From Pomphorhynchus laevis (taxonomy: Eukaryota > Acanthocephala > Palaeacanthocephala > Echinorhynchida > Pomphorhynchidae), in NCBI GenBank assembly GCA_012934845.2, contig WNNJ02000256.1:1-64000 (forward strand): DNA of 64,000 nt. The letters are read 5' to 3'. Positions 27,860 through 39,600 of this stretch are shown here, one piece after another. The first letter of the stretch is position 1. Every line of letters starts with the position of its first letter. The notes below the pieces were generated by a model. It did not search any database. It was not told where the DNA came from and saw only the letters and a list, made by a program, of their open reading frames with translations. Made by a program: the position numbers and the translations under genes.

Positions 27860-30800
27860 TTAAGCCTGAATTTCAATATCAGCTTTGTAACAGCAGGCAG
27901 AAGTATTTGTGTCTTTGCATGTCATCTGAAATTTAACTTCATGGGTACCCTAAATATAAAAGTATAAATATAGATGTTTTCAAATTTTTTTCATAGAGAA
28001 ACATTTAAAATCGAAGGTATTTTAAATCTGTTGAATTCGTTAATCTCAAAGGTTTAAGCTAAAATATCGATTTTTTAAGAAGATTATACAGTTGTTTTTT
28101 ATAATTTAATAAAAATTCAAAACTTGGAAGTCATTTAAAGTAATCGTAGCTTCAAGATACAGTAATTGCATCGGTTTTATTTCGGCATCTATCATGTAGT
28201 CTTTATTTTTAGAAGCAATACATATTACAGTTGACTATTGATTGCATGTTACGATTATTTCAATTTATTTTTTAATAAAAATGCTATAATTTATTAATTT
28301 ACTAACAGCTTAGAATATTGCCGAAAGAGTGATAATTTACATAAAAAGGTGAAATAAACTTTAGAATTCTGAATTAAATCAAATCTTTATTACGTATCAT
28401 CATTTGAACTCTTTTAAACAACTTGTAACAACTAACTCATATGGTCTGTACTACTTAATCAAGTACAACTTAATGTAGTACGCTTTTTGTCTTAAAAACA
28501 GAATTTCAAAACTAGGAATCTTGAGTAGCTTCAATTGGCGATAGAACCAAAATCAGTTTTGTAATTGTAGACACTGAACCCATAACCCTTTTCAATTTCC
28601 GATCATAAAGTTTTGTAATAATCAAGCCGTAATACATTTAGTAAAATTACAAACTCTATTTTATAGTAATTCATCCACATTACATTTAGCAAAAAACGCG
28701 TTTGCCTGTTGATTCTCTTTTGTATAAAGTATACGCAAACTATATTGCTAATCCAAATATTTAAATTATATGATAATTTATTATCATGTTGTTAAGATGT
28801 CACGTTAGGATAACAAATTTCATCTTGATTTGCACATTGTTATAATTTATTTAAACTTCAAAATATTTAAATAAAAATTATTATTCTTAAACAATATAAT
28901 AATATAATAATATACTTAAATAAAATATAGTTAATAAAAAGATAATGTTTCTTAATTAGAGGAAATCTAAGGCAAATGCTTACAATTGGAAAATGAGAAT
29001 GGACTTTGAAATCATGATCCATTGTACATTTACTGCCTGCACAATTTACATTGACACCGGAAGGATCAGCAACGCGTTCGTAATGATTGCCGTCAATTTC
29101 AGAGCATACTTTCAATTCAAAGTTGTGTGCATGTTCGTGATCTAGAATTATATTTTAACAAATTTTTTAAATTTTCTAATTAGTCGAGTTTAGGAAATTA
29201 AGTAAATATACAACACATTATTAAAAATATTATTAAGTAATATTTAATCTTAAATAGTTTAAAGTTTAATATTTATAATTACGAAATCTTTAATTTAACT
29301 TTAATATTTATTTTTATCTTGTTTGAATAATATGCCGATTAATAACACCTGAAAAACTTTTAAATATAAATTTGTAAATATTAACATTCAGATTAATATT
29401 AAATTCAATAAAGATTAATCGATTTTGGACCAGTAAAGCATTTACAAACTTTTTAAATAATTTCTATTTAGATAATATTATATTATATTATTAAGATAAA
29501 ATTATTTATTCAATTGGGCCATGTGAATGATCATTATCGTGTATTTTTAAAAAAAGCAACGTTTGGTGATTTTTAAAAAGCTTCATTTAAAACACCATAT
29601 TAACTCTTATTAAGGAATAAACCAGAGTTGAGCATCTGGGTACAATTATAATCTGTTGACGTTGAAACCAACAACTTTAAAACAATATGGATAATTTCTT
29701 TAATTTCTTTACCTAGCTAACCCAGATTCAAATGATACATTAAAAATTAATCCATATGAATTTCATCCAAAAATCCATCAAGTTTCTCTAGATAACCTCT
29801 ATTCTTTATACATCGTATATTATTTATAAGTAAATACATTAAAATTGATTTTTATTTTAAATTTTATTAATAAATTCTATTGTTATATAAATATAAATTG
29901 TATAAAATCTTATATAATTATTTTTTATCAATCTTTATATTTAGAGGCTAAGTTATCTGATTTAATTTGCTATAGCACATTGCAGGTATCATTATTGAAA
30001 TTTAAATTTATTAATTTTTAACATATGAGCAAACCAAAAGTATATAAATGTGAAGCATTTATAATATACCTTCAAATGTTACATGTTGCTTGACTCGATT
30101 TTCATGTTTCAAAACACATTTGTTGCCAATGAGCATGAGGCAAGGACCGAATTTAAAATCCCTTGGTAAGGATATACCTAAATTACAATACATTCAATAA
30201 ATTACAATATTATACTAATAATGAGAAAAACAGTAAATCTTTTAAAACCAATCTGTTAAATCGTGCAAAGACATTAAGCAGCCATAAATTACTCGTATTA
30301 CTGGAAAAAGATGCATCCGGTACGAACTCTTTTAACGATGGTTTACTTCATATCCGTAATGGTATGTATAAACTATAGTACTTCTATTTGAACTTATAAT
30401 CCAAACTAGTGTGTTGCGAGGAGTGCCTCTTGGCATAAGTTCCAGCACATTCAGCAGACTGGCGATAAACTAGCCGCCTCTATTCCCAAAATTAGCAAAG
30501 TTCAATTGTTTAAAATCATATTTAGGAGCTGCCTGCACGCTTAGCATCTTTACTCGACCCGTCGCTAGAATCTTAAGTTGATGTATGGATAGATCAAGTT
30601 TATTTTAAAACCTTTTTCAATTAAGACCAGGGTAAAAATATGGCCCTCGAAGTGTACGAGTTTGACCATCCCTGGCCTAAAGTATAAATGAATGATCTCG
30701 GTAATTGTGTAATTGCAGATTTCTTGTGGAAATATGCAATGAACGATTCTATTCCACTTGACCGTTTATTGTAATCCAGATGTCGAGATTTGTCACAATC

Positions 30801-31040
30801 ACTTAAAAACGTCTTGCTGTATACATGAAATTGCGGAATATGAACCAAAATCGAATAAAATACTAGCTCTTCGTAAATTAATTACGAATTTGTAAGCTAA
30901 GCGTCGTCGAGTATAAAAAATTAAAACAAAATTTACATCCAAGCAATACCGTCACAGCTCTTGATATTTCCCAGTTGTAGTTGATTTGCATAGGATCCGC
31001 CCAGTGTAACGATAATTGTGAATATAGCTACTGAGTACAT
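27860..31040 (-). CDS. Secreted ML-domain protein (NPC2 / MD-2-like), complete
   Basis: Exons 31040-30950, 30177-30070, 29141-28984 and 27949-27860 (stop TAA); phases 1, 1, 0 agree at all junctions and donors are GTATTG, GTATAT and GTAAGC. 148 residues. Signal peptide MYSVAIFTIIVTLGGSYA, then the ML pattern: first Cys in IKSCDG, the Cys pair in GPCLMLIGNKC, VTFED at the strand before ELKVCSEIDGNHYERV, the NCAGSKC pair, HSHFPI, then VKFQMTCKDTNTSACCYKAD. ML proteins carry lipids or sterols in a beta-sandwich pocket and are secreted or lysosomal. Odd points are extra cysteines (VC, TC and a doublet CC) and a His-rich loop, DHEHAH, after exon 2. I cannot say whether it is an NPC2 ortholog or a lineage-expanded member. 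Confidence 0.85.
29795..29960. repeat. AT-rich interspersed repeat in ML gene intron 2
   Basis: TTTATACATCGTATATTATT, AAAATTGATTTTTATTTTAA and AATTGTATAAAATCTTATAT mark it as a copy of the family at 14.3, 22.1 and 24.8 kb. Confidence 0.65.
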
Positions 31041-31113
31041 CTTGATCAAATGTGTTTTCTGGTCTTCACTCGGTTCTCGATATCTTACTTTTTCACTTTG
31101 ATCTTGATGCATG

Positions 31114-31122
31114 CCTTTTATA
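31114..31122 (-). promoter_or_regulatory. TATA box of the ML gene
   Basis: TATAAAAGG on the minus strand, about 74 nt before the ATG at 31040. This would put transcription start near 31090 with a 5' UTR of roughly 50 nt. Confidence 0.6.
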
Positions 31123-31129
31123 CTGTAAG

Positions 31130-32450
31130 AATCAAATTAATGACTGAAGTTTTGGATTATGCTTCGAATCTTATTGGTCACTACGACAGTAAACGAATTC
31201 AAGATAAATCAATACTATATTTTTGTGAATCAACAAGTACCATCAAAATTTAGCAACTTTGATTATATAGCGATAACTTAATTTTTATACTAAGCTATAC
31301 ATTAAAATGATCCAAACGAGAAAAGCATTATTGTGGCTTCAAGATGTAAATATCATTGTATTATTATATTAGGTATCGTTCAAACTAGGGTGCGAAATTT
31401 CCCGTTTGTGGCAAGCACAAAGATACCCATTTGTTATTTAATATTTTTGGCTAAAATGCACATTTCAACAAACAAACGCTGCCAAAATAAGAATGGAGAT
31501 ATTTTGAAAAATAAGCATTCGACTTATTGTATTATCAGACAATTGTATGTATTATTAATACAATTGGAAGACAATAGATTAAATATTATCATACAAATTT
31601 TCGATGCGTCTATAATCATCTTCAAGATTGTGAGCATAAACTCTCAACTTTATCATGTGATCTCAGATATACAGTCTGATGTTTGTGAATGAAGTATAAA
31701 TCAGTGACAAGGAAATGTCACTAAGTAACTACGTCACTTAATGTAGCGAAGAATGTTTCTTATTGTTCGAAAACTATCATAACAGGATACGATTATAACG
31801 GTGTTTTGGTGGCTACCAGTTTAGATAATAAAATATCGAATAGATATCGTCTTGTTTATTGAATAAACAAGACGCTTTATTTATTCTTAAACTTTACAAA
31901 ATGTTTGAATGATGCTAATTCTTGAGTTAAATTTTTGTCAATTATTCTCATAATTATATTCTTTATTATTAAATTTAAAGATTTAAATTATTTTAATGAA
32001 GTTATTTTAATGAAAAGTTATTTTTAAGAAAAAGTCATAACTGTTTAAGGTAATTATAATTACATATTATCGCTCGCAAATAGATTATAGATTATCACTC
32101 GGAAATAGATTACAGCAAACTCATTTCTGCGTTTGCTGTCAATTTTCTGATATCGAATCGTTCCAGCAACGCGCGACGGGAGCAAATCCTTGGAGATCTT
32201 ATCGAACGAAGTCGTACGCTCAGGGTACGTTCCGAGGTACGCGTTGTCATGTGTCTCATGACAATGCCTGCAACTGAAACTGATCCAAATGTACAAAAAA
32301 GGAACTGCTTACTATAAATGTCCGATGTTCAGTCTGCAGGCGTAGTTTCGTCGCGATAACAAGTGGACTTCTTTGTACATATGGTCGTAAACCGGGATGT
32401 TCCAGTTCGGGTATGCAACCGATAGCTAATACCACACTTTCCAATCAGTC
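31130..32450. other. Upstream flank of the ML gene; no gene recognised
   Basis: Contains a 119-codon plus-strand frame (31333-31692) without recognisable motifs. On the minus strand, 32296-32060 is open (CRHCHETHDNAYLG, RNEFAVIYFRVII) and looks like fragmented coding sequence from a mobile element, but I cannot name it. Confidence 0.35.
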
Positions 32451-32829
32451 CACTCACAAAAGCATTGACATCTCATCTTCAACAAAATGAAAACCCAACT
32501 ACAAATGATATCAACATAAAAGCAGTTTTAAATCAATGGATTAGTATGGAGACACGTACAATACGAATAATCCAACGGGGGATCAGGTGATCCGTAGCTG
32601 GAAAATTGGCGTCCTTGCTTACATTGGTAGCGAAGACTCCGTCGAAACAATGGTGATGGGCCTAACTTCTATGTTTCCCGAAATACACGCTTGCATTCCC
32701 TCCAACGTAAATCGATAAGCGTGTCACAAAAGCATTGAGCAAACACGTACGTGAACTATGCACTAAGTTCATCCGATCATCTTTACTATCTAAACCTGTG
32801 AATTTCCGTTTACCCAAGTGCAAAGAAGC

Positions 32830-34045
32830 TGACTGTGCTAAACCGCTTAGCGGAAGAACAACGTCTCTCTACAAGTATCCGAAAAGATCAACGATGGGAA
32901 CGTAACGTGGCAATTCGCTTGATTAGCTTTGCTAATAACATTACCTCAGACGAACAGCTATTTCAATTTCTACATGCAACATACCCAGCAAGTAAAATGT
33001 CATCTCACGCAACATATTCATATGATGTTATGGTCGATATGTCTCCGGTTATCCGAATATTCATCATGAAAGTTTTGTGATCGTTACCAAGAGCTTCGTT
33101 TTCGGAAACGATGGGTTAAGCGCACTGCACTTACTCGAATAACTGGACCATCTGCAGGAATAAACGGAAGTCGACTCATCGATGCGCTGACCGATTTTGA
33201 AAACTCCGCACTATCTGAACAGGTACCACTCGCAGTGGCCCCCAACTTTTGTGGAGCAAAGCTTTTAGCCCTTAAGAAGCCTGATGGTGGTATTCGACTT
33301 ATTGCTGTCATTAATACGTTGCACAGAATAATCGCAAAGGTTGCGAATCGCCAAGTGTTCGATATGGTGTTAGAATTCTTAATGAATCGTTAATTAGGAG
33401 TCGATGAAAATATGGAGAAACGCCATCGTTCACACAACTCGTAATTTCATGCACAACGATCTTACACCGGGATCCGCTGTTGTGAAAATAGATTTTCAAA
33501 ACGCTTTTAATTGTAAGCCAATACGCTATTTTCAAGGTCATATCTATACACATTCTTGTAATTCTGGCATAGATAAAGACTTTCTACGCACAACCGAGCA
33601 ATATTTACTTCGGAAAGTTCGTGTTGCATTCAGATCATGGAGTACATCAAAGTGATCCGCTTGGGTCTTTACTATTTTGTGTTGCTATACATATAGTGGT
33701 TGAATCGAATATTTCTCCATTTCAGCGTGGTACATGAACGAGTATACGCTTGGTGGTAATCGCACTGAACTGATCAACAATATTCCTCGCATAGTATACT
33801 TAGGTACTGATATCGGCTTGGCTATAAATCCAGACAAATATGCGGTTATCACAAAGGATATATGGCTATACAGAGCAATTGGAGCCCAAGTGAGCGATAA
33901 TGCATCGGTCGACATGCATCTGGAGCAAGCTACAGTACAGTTAGATCAGGCAATCGCACGACTTAAGTTGCTGGCTAGACACAATTTGGTGTTCTTGTTA
34001 CGAAATGCATTCGCATCACCAAATGTAATCCATATACTATGATGT
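32830..34045 (+). mobile_element. LINE reverse transcriptase remnant (GGIRPIAV type)
   Basis: Plus strand, several frames. In order: NRLAEEQRLSTSIRKDQRW, a palm start reading LALKKPDGGIRLIAVINTLH (33270-33325), motif A VKIDFQNAFN (33480-33510), motif B GVHQSDPLGSLLFCVAIH (33640-33690), motif C region WYMNEYTLGG (33728-33757, usually WYMDD), and thumb LLARHNLVFLLRNAF (33968-34012). This pattern belongs to a widespread animal reverse transcriptase group with DGGxRPIAVG and QGDPLGPLLF; I cannot name the clade. It is distinct from LINE-A and LINE-B, and dead. Confidence 0.7.
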
Positions 34046-34144
34046 CAAAGTCAAGAAATCCAGAGATACGACGGAATGGTACGGTTAGCCTTGCGAAGCA
34101 CTCTTAATATCCCGCTAAACGTCAGCGCGTTCCGCGGGATATTA

Positions 34145-34680
34145 ATACCGGGAATATCTTTATGTATATGATCCTCAGAGGATTAATAAATAAATTAGAA
34201 ATTTGTTTCAACCAAGACGGTCTATTACATCTATCTGCTTCTACATATACAGAGAAAATTCCATGTTTCTACACGGTAAGAAGGCATACCGCAGCAAAAT
34301 TCCTCTGTAATTTATACAGATGAATTCATACCGTCTTTCTCTGTAATTTATTATATTGATCATTTAATGATCCCACTGATGTCTATTACACTGATAAAAA
34401 TTTACTGCATTACATTAACTTGGAAAGCGCAAGCTACGTCATGTAATTAGCATATAGTGAATTCTTTCTGCTTTAATATATAGTATATTTTTCATATGTA
34501 TGCATTGTATGTGCTGCAACTGATTAGGCTTCTGAAAGCAGAAACGGTATGCCGTCTTGCAGTGTAGAAACATGAAATTCTATATGTATAGAGAAAAACA
34601 GATAGGCGTAATAGACAGTATTGGTTGAATCAAATATCTAATTTATTTATTGATCCTCTGAGGATCCTAGACAGCGGTAA
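34145..34680. mobile_element. Non-autonomous element with long terminal inverted repeats
   Basis: The ends are inverted copies about 150 bp long: GATCCTCAGAGGATTAATAA and CCATGTTTCTACAC on the left, with their complements near 34655 and 34565. The middle (CATATAGTGAATTCTTTCTG) is not coding. Arms are diverged, so it is old. No transposase is seen. Confidence 0.7.
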
Positions 34681-34990
34681 TATTTCCTTTGTAATCTATT
34701 ATATTGACCATTTAATGGTCCCGCTGATGTATATTACACAAAAGAATTCACTGCATTACATTGATTTCGAAAGCACAAGCCACGTCATGTAATTAGCATA
34801 TAGTGAATTCTTTCTGCTTTAATATATAATATGTTTTTCATATATATGCATTGTATGTGCTGCAACTGATGAAGAATCTCAAATCCAAAACGGTGTGCCG
34901 TCTTACAGTGTAAAAACAAAAATTCTCTATGTATAGAAAAAAACAGATAGGTTTAATAGACTCATGGTTGAATCAAATCTCTAATATATA
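34681..34990. mobile_element. Second partial copy of the long-TIR element
   Basis: Repeats the middle and right end of 34360-34650 in the same orientation (GTAATTAGCATATAGTGAAT; GTGTGCCGTCTTACAGTG) and lacks the left arm. Confidence 0.7.
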
Positions 34991-35074
34991 TAATTTGTGT
35001 AATTATTAGTTAATTAATCAAGGAAAACATTAATCTAATTTATTTATTAATTTCAATAAATTAATCTAATTTAT

Positions 35075-35560
35075 TGAAACAACGCGTTTCGAAACATTTC
35101 TTCTTCAGGTGATTACACTAAATATTTTCTGCGGTATATATCTTGATTCCGACATGAAAGAATTCTGCGTATATTAATCACACCAAAATTCCAATTATCA
35201 TGATACATGATATTCATGATATTTGTTTAGCATTTTAACACTCATGACTTGTCCGATACAATATCGCTATGTTTGTTTCCTTTCATAGATACTTTTAAAC
35301 CCTCCTTGTACAATTTGCGTTGAGAATATATAATTTGGGAACTCAATTTTGTGATTAACCACTCCATCAAATCCTATTTTGTTCTTTAAAATGTCAGCAC
35401 GTCTATTATTCATTCTGAGATTTAATTGTCTACCGCTCTCTTTGATATACTGTATTTAACAATCATTTCATGTTGATAAATATATTATATCCTTTGATAT
35501 ACAAGTATGATTACCTCTTGTTTTGTACGTTAATCCGATTTGTTCACTCTAAAATGGGTT
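35075..35560 (-). mobile_element. Canonical Penelope-like element 3' fragment with GIY-YIG remnant
   Basis: Minus strand: TYKTRGNHTCISKDIIYL, then QYIKESGRQLNLRMNNRRAD (about 35445-35385), the C-terminal GIY-YIG of ordinary Penelope elements (usually YIGETGR..L..R...H). It differs from the N-terminal nuclease at 3.5 kb. About 270 nt further, CTGAAGA-AGAAATGTTTC-GAAACGCG (35112-35087) has the layout of the hammerhead ribozyme core that many Penelope-like elements carry near the 3' end. Broken and truncated. Confidence 0.65.
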
Positions 35561-35578
35561 TTTATAATTCAATATATC

Positions 35579-35945
35579 ATAAAGATTGCATCAAAGATGC
35601 TTGATAACAACGGCCCAGGATTCCATTGAAATGCGGCAATATGCTGAAAGCTGCTGTTGTAATTAACTGAACTACACTCAACGATCAGCATAACTTTCGT
35701 CACTACGAGACGTCAGAGATGACCGGCAACGATCATCAGTAGTATGATCTATCTCGACGACGTTTCGGCTGCCTGCGAGATTTTTGAAAAAGAGCATTTC
35801 CGATAAATTGCTTACGTTCTAGTGGCAAAAAGCTCGTAAGCTGGAAACTTGCTTATTAGACCATCTCTATACATATCAGGTGATTCATTTGTTGCTGAAT
35901 CGCGTCATTCGTTGATCATTGAAAGGATTCAGCATAAGTATTATA
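35579..35945. repeat. 360-bp repeat, copy A
   Basis: Starts near AAAGATTGCATCAAAGATGC and ends before AGTATTATAGAGATTGG. On the minus strand it holds GGCAGCCGAAACGTC and, about 20 nt later, CTACTGATGATCGTTGCCGG. Copy B follows directly. Confidence 0.8.
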
Positions 35946-36310
35946 GAGATTGGATCAAAGATTCTTGATAACAACGGTCCAGGATTCCATTGGAATACGG
36001 CAATATGCTGAAAGCTGCTGTCAGTAATTAACTGGACTACACTCAACGATCAGCATAATTTTCGTCACTACTAGACGTCAGAGAGGATCGGCAGCGCTCA
36101 TCAGTAGTATGAGCCATCTCGATGACGTTTCGGCGGCCTGTGTGACTTTTGAAAAAGAGCATTTCTGATAATTGATGAAGTTCCAATAGCAAAAAGCTCG
36201 TAAACTGTAAACTTGCTTATCAGATCATCTCTATTCATATCGGATGATTCATTTGTTGCTGCATCGCGTCATTCGTTGGATCATTGAAAGGATTCGGTAT
36301 AAGTATCATA
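35946..36310. repeat. 360-bp repeat, copy B (tandem with A)
   Basis: Direct repeat of copy A with scattered changes; shares CAATATGCTGAAAGCTGCTG, ACACTCAACGATCAGCATAA and the CTGATGA / GAAACG core on the minus strand. Confidence 0.8.
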
Positions 36311-36339
36311 GAGATTGTTACCCATTGTTATTAAACATC

Positions 36340-36700
36340 AATCATCCTTGAATGATTGAACGCGATGCATCAACAATTGAATCGCTTGACATGGATAGAG
36401 ATGGTCTGATAAGCAAGTTTTTAGCTTACGAGCTTGTGGCCACTGGAAATTAAGCAATTAATCGGAAATGCTCTATTTCAAAAATCCCGCAGGCAGCCGA
36501 AACGTAAAACAAGATGGTTCATACTACTGGTGATCTCTGTCGGTCATCTCTGAGGTCTAGTATTGACCAAAAGTATGCTTATCGTTGAGTGTAGTCCAGT
36601 TAATTACAGACAGCAGCTTTCAGCATATTGCCGTATTCCAATGGAATCCAGGACTATTGTTATCAAGAATCTTTGATGCAATCTCTATAATACTTATGCC
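36340..36700. repeat. 360-bp repeat, copy C (inverted)
   Basis: Inverted relative to A and B: here the plus strand reads GGCAGCCGAAACGTAAAACA and later TTGAGTGTAGTCCAGTTAAT. Its core reads CTGGTGA, so it is the most degraded copy. Confidence 0.8.
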
Positions 36701-36701
36701 G

Positions 36702-36769
36702 AATTGTATGTTATATTATCTCTTAAACTTTATATATATAAAGTTTAAGAGATAATATAACATACAATT
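36702..36769. repeat. Perfect 68-bp palindrome
   Basis: Reads the same on both strands: AATTGTATGTTATATTATCT at each outer end, TTAAACTTTA inside and TATATA in the centre. It lies at the outer end of repeat copy C. Confidence 0.95.
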
Positions 36770-38880
36770 GAAAAAGTTTAAATAAACGAAACGTTTTAAA
36801 TATCTTTGATTTCGTGCCGTTGAAGAACATCCAACTGGAATATGATGACTAGGAATATCATCAATGCAAAATACCGCCAGGCTAGCCGTTTTAGCATCGG
36901 TACTTGATGCATTGGGTCCGTCGGCTGCCAAATTTTAAGAAGATTTGGGAAAGAGACTTGGCATGGTCACAGCGAACCAGCGCACTGGTTCATTCCTCAT
37001 GCAGCGTCTAAGCGCTGCTGTTTAAAGGAAAATGCAGCATGTATGCTAGGTCGGTCGTTGCCGCATCCGCAGCTCAGACAGACGTCTACAACAGAGCATT
37101 AGATAGCGTATGAGAAATTGCAAAGATCGACGTTTGATCGAGGACTGTCTGTCAACATTTATGACGACGAAAACACCGCTGACGAAGACATCGCCGATAT
37201 TTCAACATTGAATAGGAACATAAAAATTACGAAATCAAAATCAAGCCCGCAAAAATTAAAACTGTAGCGTATCTTCAATCGATACTGAACCGTTGAAGAT
37301 GCATATTCGTTTGGGTGCTAAACCGGTGGTATCAAAGAGAACATTCTGATTACGATAGCAATCCTCTTTTCATTTCTGTTAGAAAATTTACCATTTTAAT
37401 AAATACTTCTATTGATTAAAAATATTCGTATACTTCTTCGTTAAGTTTGTAAATCAAATGGTATAAAATTCTTGTTTACTTTGACCGTCAGTGATTAAAG
37501 GTAGTTGCAAATGTTGTTATTAGCTATCGATGGTAGCAGTTTGATTGTAAATTATGCTACATGATTTTTGAAAGTGGCAACTTCTGGAAAAGAAATATGT
37601 TTATGATATTATAAAGGATTGTGTAAAAACTTTTAATGATAAGGAATTGTGTAAGGACTTAAATGTAAAAATGTATTAATTTGGAGAGAACTTTAATGAA
37701 AAGGGATTAATCGCGGGAAGGACTTTAATGATAACGGATTAATTAGCCAGCGACTGGTTGTCGAATAAATATTAGGAGATAGACCGATAACTTTTTGATG
37801 AAATTTTAATTACATGAGTTAATTAGAATTGGAACCGAAAGATCTGACTATTATGCCAAATTTTACAATCAAAACAATTGATAAAGAATCGGAGGGCACT
37901 AAGTACAACGAACTTTAGAGTTTTCAATAGGAGCAGGCCGTAGATAAATATTGCAGGCTTTTTGTTTTATAATATCGCAGTGAAACTTGCAGTCTTAACA
38001 ATAGGTTAGTTTTCGGACCAGCGGAAAAGAATGAGTAGATTTAATAGGTGCTGGAAAGTTGATAGAGTGTAAGATAATGCTAACAAGTAGTCGGTGAGTG
38101 GTTGGTGCACATTTGGATATGCTATCGAAAAATTCACTTCGTAGTGCGAGTAGTGTTTTGAGTAATACGATGCCACGACATGAATAAGAATCATGTGTGT
38201 GCCATCGTTGTATAAGCGTCTGTTGTCACGTGTGTTAGATCCAAACAGTACTTTATTTAACAGATCGGTGCAATGACTACTAAACAATTCAAATTTATCT
38301 TAAAATATGTTCATTAGGGATATGTTAGTACCATAGGATTTTGTGACTTTAGAGATAAGTTTACCGCTTATGTTGCTCATAAGCGGTAAATAGTAAGTTC
38401 ACCGTTAATGAACTATAGTAAAGTGAATACATACTTAGAAATATAAATTTAAAAATAAAAATTTTTAAATTTTAAAATGACTGAATAATTTAAACTTCAG
38501 GGAGTCAACTTTAAGAAATAATTTGTCAAGAACACAATAAAGTAAAACTGTGAAGTATTTGAAATATGATTTTAATATTTTAGAGCTTTTTATTAACAAA
38601 AATCTTGTAATAAAACACTAAATATTATTTAGAGTGCAGTATCGTTGTAAAAAAATGAAATTAAAAAAATAAATAATTAAAATTATTTTTTAATTATATT
38701 TTTAATAAAATCTATCTCAATATATTTCTTAAACGCATTTAAAAGTTTAACTTATTTCACTAGCAATAAAACACTCAAAAAATTAAAATTATAAGGTTAA
38801 TTGTAATTATAGTGTTTAATGCTTTAATAAAAATACCTTCAGAAAATGTTTAAAAATGTTCCATTGGTTACAATTAAAAC
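36770..38880. other. No gene recognised
   Basis: About 36900-37290 looks like decayed coding sequence (plus-strand pieces such as LMHWVRRLPNFKKIWERDL and SALVHSSC), perhaps a mobile-element remnant of unknown family. A 93-codon minus frame at 38287-38006 has no motif I know. The rest is AT-rich. Confidence 0.35.
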
Positions 38881-38894
38881 GTTCGATATTATTA

Positions 38895-39110
38895 TAAAAT
38901 AACTTTAAAAAACATGTTACCAGATTATCCCGACTTAAAGACAGCTTCCGTTTACGACAATGATTATGTTGTCCAGAGTCACTTCCATTGACAATATCAT
39001 TACCTGTTGCTCTATGGAGTAAACGTTCTTTTTGATCTCTTACGAACTCCTCGATGAAGTCTAATTTATCTTTATAGTTCATTAATAGCAACTTAAAGAG
39101 TATAAATTTT
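38895..39110 (-). pseudogene. Possible host exon, duplicated nearby
   Basis: Minus strand: open frame with YKDKLDFIEEFVRDQKERLL and a Ser/Lys-rich end (HCRKRKLSLSRDNL), bounded by a possible acceptor (ACTCTTTAAG) and donors (GCAACAG|GTAATG or CTG|GTAACA). The protein is not recognised. Part is repeated at 39465-39600 and a shorter piece near 39711-39740. Confidence 0.35.
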
Positions 39111-39464
39111 ATTTTTAGAAATTATATTACAATTAAATATCGTTAATTAATTATTAATTTAAAAATGAAATAAATTAATAATATTTATAATATTATCAAT
39201 AGTATAATATTTATAATAATTGATTCATTCCCGTATTTTATAGCATTCAAAAGTGTCTTGGCTTAAACATAAAAATTGTAAATGCAGCTTAATCAAAGAT
39301 ACATAGCAGGGATGGCCCGTTTGATAAACACGCCACGTCTACATATTTTCTGGCTTGCGGAATTATCTCTCTACTGTGATTCTTCGAATAACAATATTTT
39401 AATGTTAAAATCTCTATGTTCTATGTAATGAACTTCATTAAGTTTCAAAATATGAGTAGTCTGA

Positions 39465-39600
39465 CGGATAAATTATGCTGTCCATAGTCACTTCCATTGA
39501 CAATATATGTTGCTCTATGGAGTAAATTTTCTTTTTGATCTTTTACGAACACCTCGATGAAGTCTAATTTATCTTTATAGTTTATGACCCCGCACATATT
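39465..39600 (-). pseudogene. Partial duplicate of the 38.9-39.1 kb exon-like block
   Basis: Reads YKDKLDFIEVFVKDQKENLL, then a 9-base deletion relative to the first copy, then IVNGSDYGQHNL. The changes are mostly conservative, but no flanking exon is visible. Confidence 0.5.

Noticed and set aside
27704-27967. Plus-strand 87-codon frame
   Set aside because: It is the shadow of the last ML exon on the other strand and has no motif of its own.
28867-29115. 82-codon minus-strand gene with a hydrophobic tail
   Set aside because: The tail is intron sequence after the donor ATT|GTAAGC; the rest is ML exon 3.
31333-31692. Plus-strand 119-codon frame upstream of the ML gene
   Set aside because: Long but compositionally random; no domain, no splice context.
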